A stretch of 64,000 nucleotides of DNA from JAVZLH01 sp038883475. GTDB lineage: Archaea > Thermoproteota > Bathyarchaeia > Bathyarchaeales > Bathycorpusculaceae. Each line of letters begins with the position of its first letter. Position 1 is the first letter of the stretch. Where the stretch lies: NCBI GenBank assembly GCA_038883475.1, contig JAVZMA010000003.1:1-64000 (forward strand), in the 5' to 3' direction. A program made the translations under genes and the position numbers. This document shows, piece by piece, positions 42,511 through 52,062 of this stretch. The notes beneath the pieces were generated by a model. That model worked only from the letters and a program-made list of their open reading frames with translations. It had not been told where the DNA came from and searched no databases.

Positions 42511-43868
42511 GCCTAAGAGAATTTCTTAACATTATGGAAGAGAAGGGAGAGATTCTACATATAAAGGATAAAGTAAACTCGCAATTTGAAGCGGCCTACA
42601 TCATGAAAAACTTCGACAAAAATGGCCCAATCCTCATGTTCGAAAACGTTGAAGGCTACAAGACAAGAGTTGTTGCCAACGTGTGCGGAACTCGGAAAAG
42701 GATTTGCGCGGCACTTAAAGTCAAAGAGGAGGAAATCTATAGAAAACTGACTGAGGCGTGGCGTTCACCGAAAAAACCAAAAATCGCAAGCGACGGCCCA
42801 GCAAAGGAAGTTGTTAAAAGCGATTTGTCAGGAATTCCAATCCTTCACCATTTCGAAAGGGACGCTGCTCCATACGTAACCTCAGCAGTTGTGTACGGCA
42901 GAAGCCTTGACGGCAGCATCGAAAACGTGTCTGTGCATCGCCTCCAACTTTTAGACGAGAGGCATTTGGCAATTCGTTTGGTTCCACGACACCTTTATAA
43001 ATTGTGGTCCATGGCGAAGGAAGCCGACAAAGACTTGGATGTTTCCATTTCCATCGGCGTGCATCCTGCAGTTATGCTCGCAGCCTCTTCACCGCTTCCC
43101 TTCGGAGTCAATGAGTTTGAGGTTGCAAACACTTTAATGGATGGCGGTCTACGCCTAATCGAGTGTGAACATGTAGATGCCTATGCCCCTGCAGAGGCAG
43201 AACTGGTTTTGGAGGGCAAAATCTCTACGAAAAAGGAAGTTGACGAGGGGCCTTTCGTTGATATAACCGGAACCTACGACATTACGAGAAAGCAGCCCGT
43301 TGTGGAAATAGTCGGCGTCATGCACCGCAGAGATTATGTTTATCAGGCGCTTTTGCCTTCTGGAGCAGAGCATAGGCTTTTAATGGGTTTGCCTCATGAA
43401 GTGTTAATTTGGGATTCCGTTTCAAAAGTTGTGCCGAAAGTCCACGCCGTCAACCTTTCAGAAGGCGGAAGCGGATGGCTCCACGCAATAATCTCAATAG
43501 ATAAACAGCTTGACGGAGACGGAAAAAACGCTTTGCTAGCAGCTTTTGCAGCGCATCCAAGCCTAAAACACGCTGTTGTCGTGGACTCGGACATCAACGT
43601 TTTCGACGTTTCCGATGTTGAATGGGCTATCGCGACACGCTTTCAGGCGAGCGAAGACCTAATTGTAATAGAAAACGCGAGAGGCTCATCCCTAGACTCT
43701 TCAGCAGACCAGGAAACAGGCTTAACTACCAAAGTGGGCTTAGACGCCACTAGACCGTTAACTAAACCCAAGGATAAGTTTGAACGCGCCAAAATTCCCG
43801 CTAGCGAACATGCCAAAAAGGTTATTAATAATTTAAGCGGTTGGAAGAAGAAATTTTCCGCACACTAA
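42507..43868 (+). CDS. UbiD-family decarboxylase, probably anhydromevalonate-phosphate decarboxylase
   Basis: A 453-residue enzyme of the prenylated-FMN-dependent UbiD family: SLREFLNIMEEKGEILHI at the start, ALKVKEEEIYRKLTEAW, IENVSVHRLQLLDERHLAIRL and the E-x-E region of the active site (FVDITGTYDI). In archaea a UbiD homologue catalyses trans-anhydromevalonate 5-phosphate decarboxylation in the modified mevalonate route to isoprenoids; that is the most likely job here, matching ether-lipid synthesis (CarS). Other aromatic-acid decarboxylases are possible. Confidence 0.85.
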   Translation: MSLREFLNIMEEKGEILHIKDKVNSQFEAAYIMKNFDKNGPILMFENVEGYKTRVVANVCGTRKRICAALKVKEEEIYRKLTEAWRSPKKPKIASDGPAKEVVKSDLSGIPILHHFERDAAPYVTSAVVYGRSLDGSIENVSVHRLQLLDERHLAIRLVPRHLYKLWSMAKEADKDLDVSISIGVHPAVMLAASSPLPFGVNEFEVANTLMDGGLRLIECEHVDAYAPAEAELVLEGKISTKKEVDEGPFVDITGTYDITRKQPVVEIVGVMHRRDYVYQALLPSGAEHRLLMGLPHEVLIWDSVSKVVPKVHAVNLSEGGSGWLHAIISIDKQLDGDGKNALLAAFAAHPSLKHAVVVDSDINVFDVSDVEWAIATRFQASEDLIVIENARGSSLDSSADQETGLTTKVGLDATRPLTKPKDKFERAKIPASEHAKKVINNLSGWKKKFSAH

Positions 43869-43877
43869 CTTATATAT
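43868..43877 (+). promoter_or_regulatory. TATA box of the CBS-domain gene
   Basis: acttatatat at the UbiD stop predicts transcription near 43897, which is why the CBS gene start is placed at TTG 43913 rather than at ATG 43841. Confidence 0.45.
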
Positions 43878-43912
43878 GGGATTTTAAGAGAGATAAAAAG
43901 GACGGTGGTTTG

Positions 43913-44398
43913 TTGTCGTCTGACGAAGAGGAAAGCGGCTTAACGTTGAAAGTTGAGGATGTTATGGTTAGGGAAGTGATAACAATAGATGAAAACCTAA
44001 CTGTTAAAGAAGCAGCAGAGGTCATGAATAAGTTTGAGATAGGCTGTTTAATCGCAGTTAAAAAGGGTAAAGCCATCGGAATAATAACGGAAAGAGACCT
44101 TTTGAAGAGGGTTGTTGCAGAGGCTAAGGATGCAAATAAAACGAAAGTGAAAGATGTTATGTCCAGCCCGCTTGTTGTAGTTGAACCCAGCACCGACCTG
44201 GAGGAAGCCATACGTTTGATGTTTCAGATGAAAATTAAAAAGCTGCCAGTGGTGGAGGGAAAGCGCCTCGTGGGCTTAGTAAGCCTAACGGACATAGCTC
44301 GTTTTCAGCCTCAAATGATAAAAATACTTAAACAACTTGCTGCAAGACACGCTGCGCCAAAAAGCATGAAGAAAGTCATAGATTACTATGTTGTCTGA
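43913..44398 (+). CDS. CBS-pair protein
   Basis: A 161-residue protein made of two CBS motifs: VMVREVITIDENLTVKEAAEVMNKFEIGCLIAV and VMSSPLVVVEPSTDLEEAIRLMFQMKIKKLPVV. Such pairs bind adenine nucleotides and sense energy charge. The short C-terminal tail has PQMIKILKQLAARHAAPKS. Start is TTG 43913 (43910 equally possible) after the TATA at 43868. No linked enzyme domain, so its partner is unknown. Confidence 0.85.
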   Translation: MSSDEEESGLTLKVEDVMVREVITIDENLTVKEAAEVMNKFEIGCLIAVKKGKAIGIITERDLLKRVVAEAKDANKTKVKDVMSSPLVVVEPSTDLEEAIRLMFQMKIKKLPVVEGKRLVGLVSLTDIARFQPQMIKILKQLAARHAAPKSMKKVIDYYVV

Positions 44399-44526
44399 CA
44401 AGCACTACTCATTATGCTGACCAATTATTCAAATAATAGTCAACAAGCCGCATAGAAAAGAAAAGGATAAAGGAGCTCAACACAATCGTTTTATCGAAAG
44501 GTAAATAGTAAGGGCAAGACAAGCCG

Positions 44527-45594
44527 ATGAAAAAAACTATAGTGCTAAAGGTTAACCCCCAAAAACCGGAGAAAGAAAAAATTCGGATAGCAGCCAACTT
44601 CATAAGGAACGGGGGATTAGTGGCGTTTCCAACAGAAACTGTTTATGGTTTAGGGGCAGATGCATTAAATCCAAAGGCTGTTTTGGACGCATTTAAAGCG
44701 AAAAGACGTCCCTTAGACAACCCTCCAATAGTTCACGTGGCAAACGTAAAAGACGTTTACAAACTCGCCGAAAACGTCCCTCCCAAAGCTGAAAAGCTCA
44801 TGAAGGAACTTTGGCCAGGCCCATTAACACTCGTTTTTAAACGTTCAAGCATTGTTCCCAGTGTGACCGTGTCTGGTTTGGGTACTATAGCTATTAGAAT
44901 GCCGAGGCATGAGGTTGCTTTAGCCTTGATAAGGGAAAGCCAATGCCCAATAATAGGGCCTAGTGCGAATTTAGCTGGAAGACCAAGTCCCACATCTGCG
45001 GCGCATGTTTTGGAGGACCTTGATGGAAAAATAGATGCTGTTTTGGATGCTGGACCCACTTACATTGGGGTGGAATCAACTGTTCTGGACTTGACAGTTA
45101 ATCCTCCGCAGGTTCTTCGTCCCGGAGGAACTCCGTTTGAAGTGTTAAAGCAGTTTATAAAGGGGGTGAGGCTTAATCCGGTTGCTGTTGCAGATAGGGA
45201 AGTAGTTGTTGAGAAGGCGCGTTCGCCCGGCGTAAAACATAAGCATTATGCTCCGCGAGCAGATTTGGTTGTTGTTGAGGGAGAACTGCCAGCGGTGTTC
45301 AACAAAGTGAGGGAGTTAGCTGAAACTTACACACGCAAAGGCAAAAGGGTTGGGGTTCTCGCCACCGATGAAACCGTCGCAGATTATGGGGTGGGTGTTG
45401 TTAAATCTCTTGGGAGTAGAAGCGACATGGCGTCTATTGCTAAGAATTTGTTTAGGCTTCTTAGAGAGTTTGACGCTGAGAAAGTTGACGTTATAGTGGC
45501 TGAGGGCATACCCATGGAGGGGCTTGGCTTGGCTGTTATGAATAGGCTTCGTAAGGCTTCCGGATATAAGATTGTTAAGGCTGACGAAAATTAG
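44527..45594 (+). CDS. sua5: L-threonylcarbamoyladenylate synthase (Sua5)
   Basis: A 355-residue two-domain enzyme that makes threonylcarbamoyl-AMP, substrate of the KEOPS complex in t6A tRNA modification. The YrdC domain has NGGLVAFPTETVYGLGADALN, KRRPLDNPPIVHV and the end VLDLTVNPPQVLRPGGT; after a linker with SPGVKHKHYAPRADLVVV comes the C-terminal Sua5 domain. The KEOPS subunit Pcc1 is at 5271. Confidence 0.93.
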   Translation: MKKTIVLKVNPQKPEKEKIRIAANFIRNGGLVAFPTETVYGLGADALNPKAVLDAFKAKRRPLDNPPIVHVANVKDVYKLAENVPPKAEKLMKELWPGPLTLVFKRSSIVPSVTVSGLGTIAIRMPRHEVALALIRESQCPIIGPSANLAGRPSPTSAAHVLEDLDGKIDAVLDAGPTYIGVESTVLDLTVNPPQVLRPGGTPFEVLKQFIKGVRLNPVAVADREVVVEKARSPGVKHKHYAPRADLVVVEGELPAVFNKVRELAETYTRKGKRVGVLATDETVADYGVGVVKSLGSRSDMASIAKNLFRLLREFDAEKVDVIVAEGIPMEGLGLAVMNRLRKASGYKIVKADEN

Positions 45595-45599
45595 AAATG

Positions 45600-45607
45600 C
45601 TTATATA
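45600..45607 (+). promoter_or_regulatory. TATA box of the thermosome gene
   Basis: cttatata followed about 80 bases later by a perfect Shine-Dalgarno (taggaggtga, 45671-45680) before ATG 45687. Strong on both counts, matching a highly expressed chaperonin. Confidence 0.55.
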
Positions 45608-45686
45608 GAAGTGTCTTTTCGTCTAAAATTTTGCTGTAACAAATTCATCCTTCACATGAGAAAAACCTCATAGGAGGTGATGTCTC

Positions 45687-47336
45687 ATGTCTGCTGTACC
45701 TTCTGGAACCGTTCCAGTTCTGATATTGAAGGAAGGAACAAGCAGAACAACAGGAAGAGAGGCGCAGAGAAACAACATAATGGCTGCAAAAATAATAGCG
45801 GAAACAGTGAAAACAACCTTAGGCCCGAAAGGCATGGATAAAATGCTCGTAAGTAGCTTCGGGGATGTTTCAATAACAAACGACGGCGCAACAATCTTGA
45901 AGGAGCTTGACGTGCAGCATCCAGCAGCAAAAATGCTTGTGGAAGTTGCGAAAGCCCAAGATAATGAGGTTGGCGACGGAACAACAACTGCAGCAGTTTT
46001 AGCTGGAGAGTTGCTAGCGAAGGCTGAAACGCTTTTAGACCAGAACATCCACCCAACAGTCATTATTGAAGGTTTTAAAAAAGCCAGTGAAAAAGCCCAA
46101 GAAGTCTTGGACAAAATGGCGTTGCCAGTAAGCATAAATGACAATGAAAAGCTTATTGACATAGCTGTTACCTCTATGGGCAGCAAAGGCATAACCGTCG
46201 CTAAAGAGCATTTTGCCAAACTAGCTGTTGAAGCCGTAAAACAAGTTGCAGAGGAGAAGGATGGAAAGTTTAAGGCTGACATTGATTTAATTAAAATTCT
46301 GAAGAAACACGGTAAAAGCCTAGACGAAACAGAGCTTGTCAAGGGCATGGTCATCGACAAGGAAGTTGCCCATCCACAGATGCCAAAGCTTGTAAAAGAC
46401 GCGAAGATTGCGCTTTTAAATGCCAAGTTAGAGATTGAGAAAACGGAGTTTGACGCAAAAATCAACATTGAAAGCCCAGAGCAGATGAAACTTTTCTTGG
46501 ATGAAGAGGAGCGAATGCTTAAGGAGATGGTTGACAAGATTGCGGAGGTCGGCGCAAATGTTGTCCTCTGCGAGAAAGGCATAGACGATGTAGCATTGCA
46601 TTTCTTGGCTAAAAGAGGCATTTTGGCGGTTAAAAACATCAGCAGCAGCGACATGGAGAAGCTTGCAAGGGCAACTGGAGGCAAAATTATAGCCAGTGTC
46701 AAAGACTTAACTCCAGACGTGCTTGGAGAGGCGAAAGTTGTCGAAGAAGTTAAGATAGGCGAGGACAAACTTGTCTATATAAGGGAGTGCAAAAACCCCA
46801 AAGCAGTAACCATTGTTATAAGAGGCGGAACAGAACACGTCGTCGACGAAGCAGAGCGCTCCTTACATGACGCATTATGCGTTGTCAGAAACGCCATAGA
46901 AGATGGAAAAATAGTTCCAGGCGGTGGCGCGCCAGAAGCGGAAGTTGCAAAGCAGTTAAGGGATTATGCTGTTAAGGTTGGTGGACGCGAGCAACTGGCA
47001 ATAGAGGCTTTCGCGGATGCTGTCGAGTCGATTCCGCTTACTTTGGCTGAAAACGCTGGTTTAGACCCCATTGACATTATGGTTGCTTTAAGAGCTAAGC
47101 ATGAAAGTGCGGCTACACCATCTTATGGCGTTGACGTCTTCTCTGGCAAAGTCAGAGACATGCTTGAACTAAAAGTTGTGGAGCCATTGCGGGTGAAGCA
47201 GCAAGTCATCAAATCAGCAACGGAAGCGGCAAACATGATACTAAAGATTGACGATTTGATTGCAGCGAAAGGCATGGAGAAGGAAAAAGAGAAGGAGAAA
47301 AAGCCTAAAGAAGAGTTCGGCGGAGAAGAATACTAG
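45687..47336 (+). CDS. Thermosome subunit
   Basis: Group II chaperonin subunit, 549 residues, folding proteins in an ATP-driven double ring; works with prefoldin (7746). Signatures are RNNIMAAKIIAETVKTTLGPKGMDKMLV, TNDGATILKELDVQHPAAKMLVEVAK and the ATP motif VGDGTTTAAVLAGELL. The C-terminus is charged (EKEKEKKPKEEF), with an EEY end instead of the GGM repeats often seen. Only one subunit gene is in the window. Confidence 0.97.
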   Translation: MSAVPSGTVPVLILKEGTSRTTGREAQRNNIMAAKIIAETVKTTLGPKGMDKMLVSSFGDVSITNDGATILKELDVQHPAAKMLVEVAKAQDNEVGDGTTTAAVLAGELLAKAETLLDQNIHPTVIIEGFKKASEKAQEVLDKMALPVSINDNEKLIDIAVTSMGSKGITVAKEHFAKLAVEAVKQVAEEKDGKFKADIDLIKILKKHGKSLDETELVKGMVIDKEVAHPQMPKLVKDAKIALLNAKLEIEKTEFDAKINIESPEQMKLFLDEEERMLKEMVDKIAEVGANVVLCEKGIDDVALHFLAKRGILAVKNISSSDMEKLARATGGKIIASVKDLTPDVLGEAKVVEEVKIGEDKLVYIRECKNPKAVTIVIRGGTEHVVDEAERSLHDALCVVRNAIEDGKIVPGGGAPEAEVAKQLRDYAVKVGGREQLAIEAFADAVESIPLTLAENAGLDPIDIMVALRAKHESAATPSYGVDVFSGKVRDMLELKVVEPLRVKQQVIKSATEAANMILKIDDLIAAKGMEKEKEKEKKPKEEFGGEEY

Positions 47337-47340
47337 ACAA

Positions 47341-47363
47341 TAATTTTTCCCTTTTTATCTAAC
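47341..47363 (+). terminator. T-rich end after the thermosome gene
   Basis: Between the convergent thermosome and cdhE genes the plus strand has runs of T (ataatttttccctttttatct), the usual archaeal termination signal. No hairpin seen. Confidence 0.4.
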
Positions 47364-47397
47364 AAACAAGTTTTGTCTTACCCAAAAAGTTGGAGAG

Positions 47398-48837
47398 TTA
47401 AGCCTGCGCGGTCCATTTTTCCTGCAGAAACTTCGGTATGTCAGATGAATCTCTTGGACCCACCATCACTTGCCAACCGCTGAGTTCTTCGATTTCTCCG
47501 CTTAGCCGCGCTGCTTTTCCAGGAATTATAAGTTTTCTATGCTTAACCTTATTTTCCAGTCCAGAAGCTTTAATGGCGTCTGCAACTTTTTCCGCCGTCA
47601 ATTTCCTTCCAGCCACAGCGCTGTCTACAGCTATGCCTTCAGTATCAACAACCAGCAGGTAAGCGTTTATTTTTGCGGATTCTACGTCGGAAGCCACCGT
47701 GTAGTATGTGAGGGCGAAGTTGGTTGTGAACATTACTGGTGAGTTTTCGTCTGGTGTTCCGAAAACTTTTAAGCCTGGTTCTACTGCTACGGGTTTGCGT
47801 GGGTCTGTGTATATGTTTTGCCGCAGTATAACCGTTGGGAGGAGAGACCAACCGTCAACGCTGTGCATTATCACAATGTCTGCAAAACGGACGATAAGCA
47901 TGGATGCCAAGTAAGCCTCTTTCCACTTTGCAATTTCCGCGGGAGCTTCGCCTTTCTCCATCCAAACCGTCATGGGCACGCCCATCAACGGGAAGCCTAA
48001 AAGTTCATCTCCTCCTTTGCAAGCTGCTCTCCGAATCATTGTAAAGTTGTTCAGCGTGTCGGCTAAGCCTTCGCTTGGAAAAGTGCCTGGGTCAAGCACA
48101 AGGTCTTCAACACCGTATTCAATTAGGGTTTTTGCCAAAGACTTTAGCAGTTTAAGGTTATTTGGCGCAAACACGGTTAACGGACAGTTATACATCAATG
48201 CAAGTTCAGCCATGTCCTTCCAGTTGTCTTTCGTAGCCGCGTAAAGGAGGGGTCTCGCTTTTGGCACTGCAATTAATCCCGCTTCCAGAACATTTGGGTT
48301 TAGGGAGCAGAGGATTAGTGGCAAGGTTGTGTTTTCTGCAACTTTCTTAACTGTTGCCTTAAACTTTTCAGGGTCGTTTGACGTGGAGCGAACTGCAATC
48401 ATGTCCAGTTTTAGCGTTTGCCCAATATATTCAAAGTTGAACTTTTCTGTGCGCTTAACTCTGTCGAGAATCTCCTCGTCTGACATTTCGTCTGTTACGT
48501 CTATTGCGATTGCTGTTGGATTAAAGTATGTGAGTTCATGGCGGTACATGACTAGTTTTCCGCCGATTTTCACGGCTTTGTCTCCGGCGCCTACAACGAC
48601 TTCTTTTATGGCGGGTTTCAACATTTCTTTCAACTGTGCGTAGGCTTTTTCGTGTTCTTTCTTCAGCAGTGGTGGACACTTTTCGATGGTGACTTCGCGG
48701 TTGACAACTTTTGTTGCGAAAGCCATGCAGTTTTCTTCGCCGCATTCTTTACAGTTTGTTTTGGGAAGAAGCTTGTAAACGTCTATTGGGCTTAACTCTT
48801 TCACGCCAACTTTGCCCTTACCTTCTTTTCCACTCAT
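47398..48837 (-). CDS. cdhE: ACDS complex subunit gamma (large corrinoid/FeS protein)
   Basis: The large corrinoid iron-sulfur subunit that carries the methyl group between tetrahydropterin and the acetyl-CoA synthase. The start LSPIDVYKLLPKTNCKECGEENCMAF holds the [4Fe-4S] motif C-x2-C-x4-C with a further Cys (KCPPLL), followed by a TIM barrel. ATG 48837 puts this motif at the N-terminus; the frame is open to 48921, overlapping cdhD. It is the last gene of the cdhABCDE cluster. Confidence 0.93.
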   Translation of the reverse strand: MSGKEGKGKVGVKELSPIDVYKLLPKTNCKECGEENCMAFATKVVNREVTIEKCPPLLKKEHEKAYAQLKEMLKPAIKEVVVGAGDKAVKIGGKLVMYRHELTYFNPTAIAIDVTDEMSDEEILDRVKRTEKFNFEYIGQTLKLDMIAVRSTSNDPEKFKATVKKVAENTTLPLILCSLNPNVLEAGLIAVPKARPLLYAATKDNWKDMAELALMYNCPLTVFAPNNLKLLKSLAKTLIEYGVEDLVLDPGTFPSEGLADTLNNFTMIRRAACKGGDELLGFPLMGVPMTVWMEKGEAPAEIAKWKEAYLASMLIVRFADIVIMHSVDGWSLLPTVILRQNIYTDPRKPVAVEPGLKVFGTPDENSPVMFTTNFALTYYTVASDVESAKINAYLLVVDTEGIAVDSAVAGRKLTAEKVADAIKASGLENKVKHRKLIIPGKAARLSGEIEELSGWQVMVGPRDSSDIPKFLQEKWTAQA

Positions 48838-48865
48838 CCAAACACTCTCCAAAACACCCTTCAAT

Positions 48866-50086
48866 CTAAACTTTCGCGGAAACCCATTCCACCAGTTTGT
48901 CAGCGTTTCCCGAACTTTCACCAGTCAACTGTTTAACAACCTCTTTCAGAGTTTTTACAGCAGCAGGATGCATCATCATAAACAGGTCTACACCAGCAAG
49001 CAGCAACGTCAGAGCCGTAACAACCTCCCATAAGGGTCCCCTCAGTTCGCGGGGTTCCCATTCTGGAGCCATTTTAAGCCACGCTTCCCTTGCAGCCCAA
49101 GCGTTTGTTGTTCCAGAGGACATGGGATGCGCCAGTTCTGGATCACCCATTAAACCTGCAAGTCTAGCTCTTTCCATGTTTGTAAAAGCGTAGTCGAGAC
49201 CGTAGCCGAGTGCGGCGGTTGTCAAGTCCATAATTATGTCTTCTTTTGAAAGGTAATCGTACAGTTTACGGTTAAGTTCCCGAGCTAAGTTTAAGTCCAT
49301 AGGCGTGAATGAAAGCGCGACATGCCCGTTTTTCTTTACAAATTTGCCGCATCTTTCAATATCCATGTCCCGCGTAAGCGAGCTTATCAGGAAACGTTCG
49401 CCTTTGAAGGTCTCTGCAACCTCTGCGAAAACGTCAGCGTCTTTCACTGGGTCGCCGCATCCGCCGATTACAAGGGGCACGTCAACTGCTTGAGCTACTT
49501 CCTCCACTGTTTTCACAGCCTCTTTTGGCGTGGCATCCTTCACAAGGGGGTCGATGCTTATTAAGTGAATAGTCACGAGGTCGGCGCCAAACTTTTCAAC
49601 TGCAAGCTTAGCCCAAGCGGCAGGGTCTCCCAAAACATCTTTCACATGCATCTTCACAGCCTTTGCGAGGGGAACTTCGATGTCAAAAACGTCAAGCGTT
49701 ACAACCGGCGGGTGTGGTGTGGGGCGCTCAAAAGTGTAGAAGGCTGGTGTGGTTTCGCCTCCAATTGTAACCGTTTTTCCACGGGTTCCACCTTCGCTTC
49801 TTGTAGCTCCAAGCTTCACTTCCACAATCTTGCCAGGGTAAGTTTCAACTGGGGGGATAAACTCTGCTTCGAGAATAGCTGTGGGCTTAGCCTTCAATGG
49901 TGGAACAACTTTTGGCGGCGCAACAACTGGAGCAGCAACGGCACCGGGTTGGAGCCAGATTTCTAGGTCTCCAACATTCATTTCAAAGTCTTCAAGTTCA
50001 ACTTCCTGAAGTTTCGCGAGAAGTTCTGTTAGACGTGGGCTGAGTTTCAGCCCTAAAGCCTTCTCTCCTTTCTCTTTTTCAGCCAA
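48866..50086 (-). CDS. cdhD: ACDS complex subunit delta (small corrinoid/FeS protein)
   Basis: The 406-residue small corrinoid subunit, a TIM-barrel partner of CdhE. Segments VTLDVFDIEVPLAKAVKMHVKDVLGDPAAWAK, VPLVIGGCGDPVKDADVF and MDLTTAALGYGLDYAFTNMERARLAG are typical. The N-terminal 75 residues with AAPVVAPPKVVPP are a proline-rich linker. It lies 6 bases after cdhC. Confidence 0.94.
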   Translation of the reverse strand: MAEKEKGEKALGLKLSPRLTELLAKLQEVELEDFEMNVGDLEIWLQPGAVAAPVVAPPKVVPPLKAKPTAILEAEFIPPVETYPGKIVEVKLGATRSEGGTRGKTVTIGGETTPAFYTFERPTPHPPVVTLDVFDIEVPLAKAVKMHVKDVLGDPAAWAKLAVEKFGADLVTIHLISIDPLVKDATPKEAVKTVEEVAQAVDVPLVIGGCGDPVKDADVFAEVAETFKGERFLISSLTRDMDIERCGKFVKKNGHVALSFTPMDLNLARELNRKLYDYLSKEDIIMDLTTAALGYGLDYAFTNMERARLAGLMGDPELAHPMSSGTTNAWAAREAWLKMAPEWEPRELRGPLWEVVTALTLLLAGVDLFMMMHPAAVKTLKEVVKQLTGESSGNADKLVEWVSAKV

Positions 50087-50092
50087 GTGTTT

Positions 50093-51502
50093 TCACCTTT
50101 TCTCTGTTTTTTCGCCTTTCGTGGAGCGAATGATGACTCTTTTTGCGTAGATTTTGGCGTCTTTCAAGATTATTTTGAAGCCTCCCGCTGTTATTGGCAG
50201 GGTTGCGGCTGTCGCCACCGGCACCATTGGTGCTTCTTCTGCGGCTTCGGTTGGCGCCGCTTCTGCAACCGCCACGACTTCTTCTTTCCATTGAGCCACA
50301 ACCGGGTGGTTCCGCGCCTTTAAGAAAGCTTTCAGTTCATCGATTGTTTTGGCGTCTTCTTCTGTTGCAATTTTGTCAACCAGTTCGGCTGGTATGAAGT
50401 CTTTCACTCTTTCCTTTACTTCCTTTGGCATCCAAACAACTCGGTTCCATCCACCGTCGGCTTGCAGAAACTTCTTTGAGCGCATGTACTCTATTGATAT
50501 GCCGTGGAAACCGTCAACTTGTCTTCCGCCAGCAGTTGAGTCTGCAAGCGTTGAGAAGGGCAGTCCGTTAACAGTAACATCTTTGTAGCCTCTGTGCACG
50601 ATGCCGAAGCCGTCGACCTCTGGAATGTAAAAGGCGACCCCTTCAAAGCAGCCACACGAAGTGTGCGGATAGCCAAAGGCTGTGTAAAGCCAAACCCTTG
50701 TAATTTCGCCAAGAGTACGTTTTTTCACGGCTTCGTTTACGCCTGAGTATTCACCCTTAACAGGGTCAAGCAGTTCGCCTCTTTCAATTGTGAACACCGG
50801 ACCTTTCGGGTCTATGCTTGCTGCGGCTCTTCCGTCAAACCAGCTTATGGCTCCGCAGTTCGAATATCGTTGTGGAGTTATTACGCAGCAGTGAGTTGGG
50901 GCGAAAGACTGGCATAGGATGCAACCGTAAAACTTGTCCACTTCTTCGTCTTTGAGCCCTCTTGCTCTGGCGTCTCTAGCATCATAAATTTGTAGAGCCT
51001 CGTTGTAGAGGGGCTTTATTTTTTCTGGGTCTGTTATGAATGTTACTTGCATTTTTTCGATTATAGGCAGTTCACTTTTGAAAAGCCTATGCAAGACTTT
51101 TCCGATGAGCTGGAAGGAGTTTAACCCTTTTTCAAAGGATTTTTTGCTCAGCCTAAGCCATATGTCGTAGCGCTGGTTTAGGTGCATGAAGCCTTCGATG
51201 TAGTTGCAGTAGGCGTGGATGCGTCTTTCTATTACACCTTCAAGTTCTGTTTCGAGTTTTGCGCCGGCAACCTCTATGAGGATGCCTAAAGGATAGGTTT
51301 TCCCTTCCTCCATGTCCTTTAAGTCTGGTCCTATGACTGTTACTTTTCCATCTTCGACTTCCTCGGGTTTTTTGACTCTTGCAAGTTCAAATTTTTCTTT
51401 GACGTCTGGTCCACCGAGTTCAACGAACATGTCTTTTCTGCGTATCCTCTCGCCTTCGTAGATTACTCCCACGTCGACTGGTATGTCCTTAAACATTGAC
51501 AT
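50093..51502 (-). CDS. cdhC: ACDS complex subunit beta (acetyl-CoA synthase)
   Basis: The 469-residue catalytic subunit that joins methyl, CO and CoA at the nickel-iron A cluster. Cysteine ligands appear in CILCQSFAPTHCCVI, YSNCGAISW and HTSCGCFEGVAFYIPEVDGFGIV. The C-terminal 60 residues are alanine/valine-rich then basic (KIYAKRVIIRSTKG), a tail found in archaeal CdhC. Start ATG 51502 has GGAGGAAGTG upstream; the frame is open seven codons further. Confidence 0.94.
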   Translation of the reverse strand: MSMFKDIPVDVGVIYEGERIRRKDMFVELGGPDVKEKFELARVKKPEEVEDGKVTVIGPDLKDMEEGKTYPLGILIEVAGAKLETELEGVIERRIHAYCNYIEGFMHLNQRYDIWLRLSKKSFEKGLNSFQLIGKVLHRLFKSELPIIEKMQVTFITDPEKIKPLYNEALQIYDARDARARGLKDEEVDKFYGCILCQSFAPTHCCVITPQRYSNCGAISWFDGRAAASIDPKGPVFTIERGELLDPVKGEYSGVNEAVKKRTLGEITRVWLYTAFGYPHTSCGCFEGVAFYIPEVDGFGIVHRGYKDVTVNGLPFSTLADSTAGGRQVDGFHGISIEYMRSKKFLQADGGWNRVVWMPKEVKERVKDFIPAELVDKIATEEDAKTIDELKAFLKARNHPVVAQWKEEVVAVAEAAPTEAAEEAPMVPVATAATLPITAGGFKIILKDAKIYAKRVIIRSTKGEKTEKR

Positions 51503-51503
51503 T

Positions 51504-52055
51504 TTATTCACTTCCTCCTTCAAATTTTCCTATTATTAATTTGAGGTTTTCTATCCAATCTTTAACAGAAATATTGGAAAACGACCAACTTGCGTGCGGT
51601 TGGTAAACATTATCTAAGGTTATTACTTTTAGGTTTTGGGCGAAGTGCTTCAGCCCAGAAAGAATTGTCCACTCCATGTAGTATGGAAGCCCAACGAACA
51701 AGGCTAGGTCATGCGGTCCTTTGCCGTCGATTCCATTCCACGCAGCGTCAACAAGTCTATTTCCAATGTCCACGGCGGGCATGAAGCCAGCGGGTTTGTA
51801 GCCTCTTTTTGTAAATTCGCTTATTATGTGGGCTGTGGCTACTACTGGAATGTTTGCCTTTTTTGCAAGGTCAATCATGTAGTCGATTAGTTTCCGTCCT
51901 TCAAGCTCTGTTTCGACAGCCTTATGTCCCACGACTAGTATTGGGTGTTTCGCCCGTTTAATCATGGCGGCGACAACATCAGCCTTTGTTATGACTAAAG
52001 CTTTTTTGGGTCCTGGTATTTCTGCTGTTTGCCAAGGTTCAGCTACTGCTGCCAT
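51504..52055 (-). CDS. cdhB: ACDS complex subunit epsilon
   Basis: The 183-residue helper subunit of the CO dehydrogenase part, a DHS-type nucleotide-binding fold. Typical segments are MIKRAKHPILVVGHKAVETELEGRKLIDYMIDLAKK and VPVVATAHIISEF. It may help electron flow to FAD or ferredoxin. Seven bases after cdhA. Confidence 0.92.
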   Translation of the reverse strand: MAAVAEPWQTAEIPGPKKALVITKADVVAAMIKRAKHPILVVGHKAVETELEGRKLIDYMIDLAKKANIPVVATAHIISEFTKRGYKPAGFMPAVDIGNRLVDAAWNGIDGKGPHDLALFVGLPYYMEWTILSGLKHFAQNLKVITLDNVYQPHASWSFSNISVKDWIENLKLIIGKFEGGSE

Positions 52056-52062
52056 GACTCAT

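Noticed and set aside
45668..46768. Long 366-codon frame antisense to the thermosome gene
   Set aside because: Serine/threonine-rich mirror of the thermosome codons with no family pattern; the sense strand is a full-length chaperonin.
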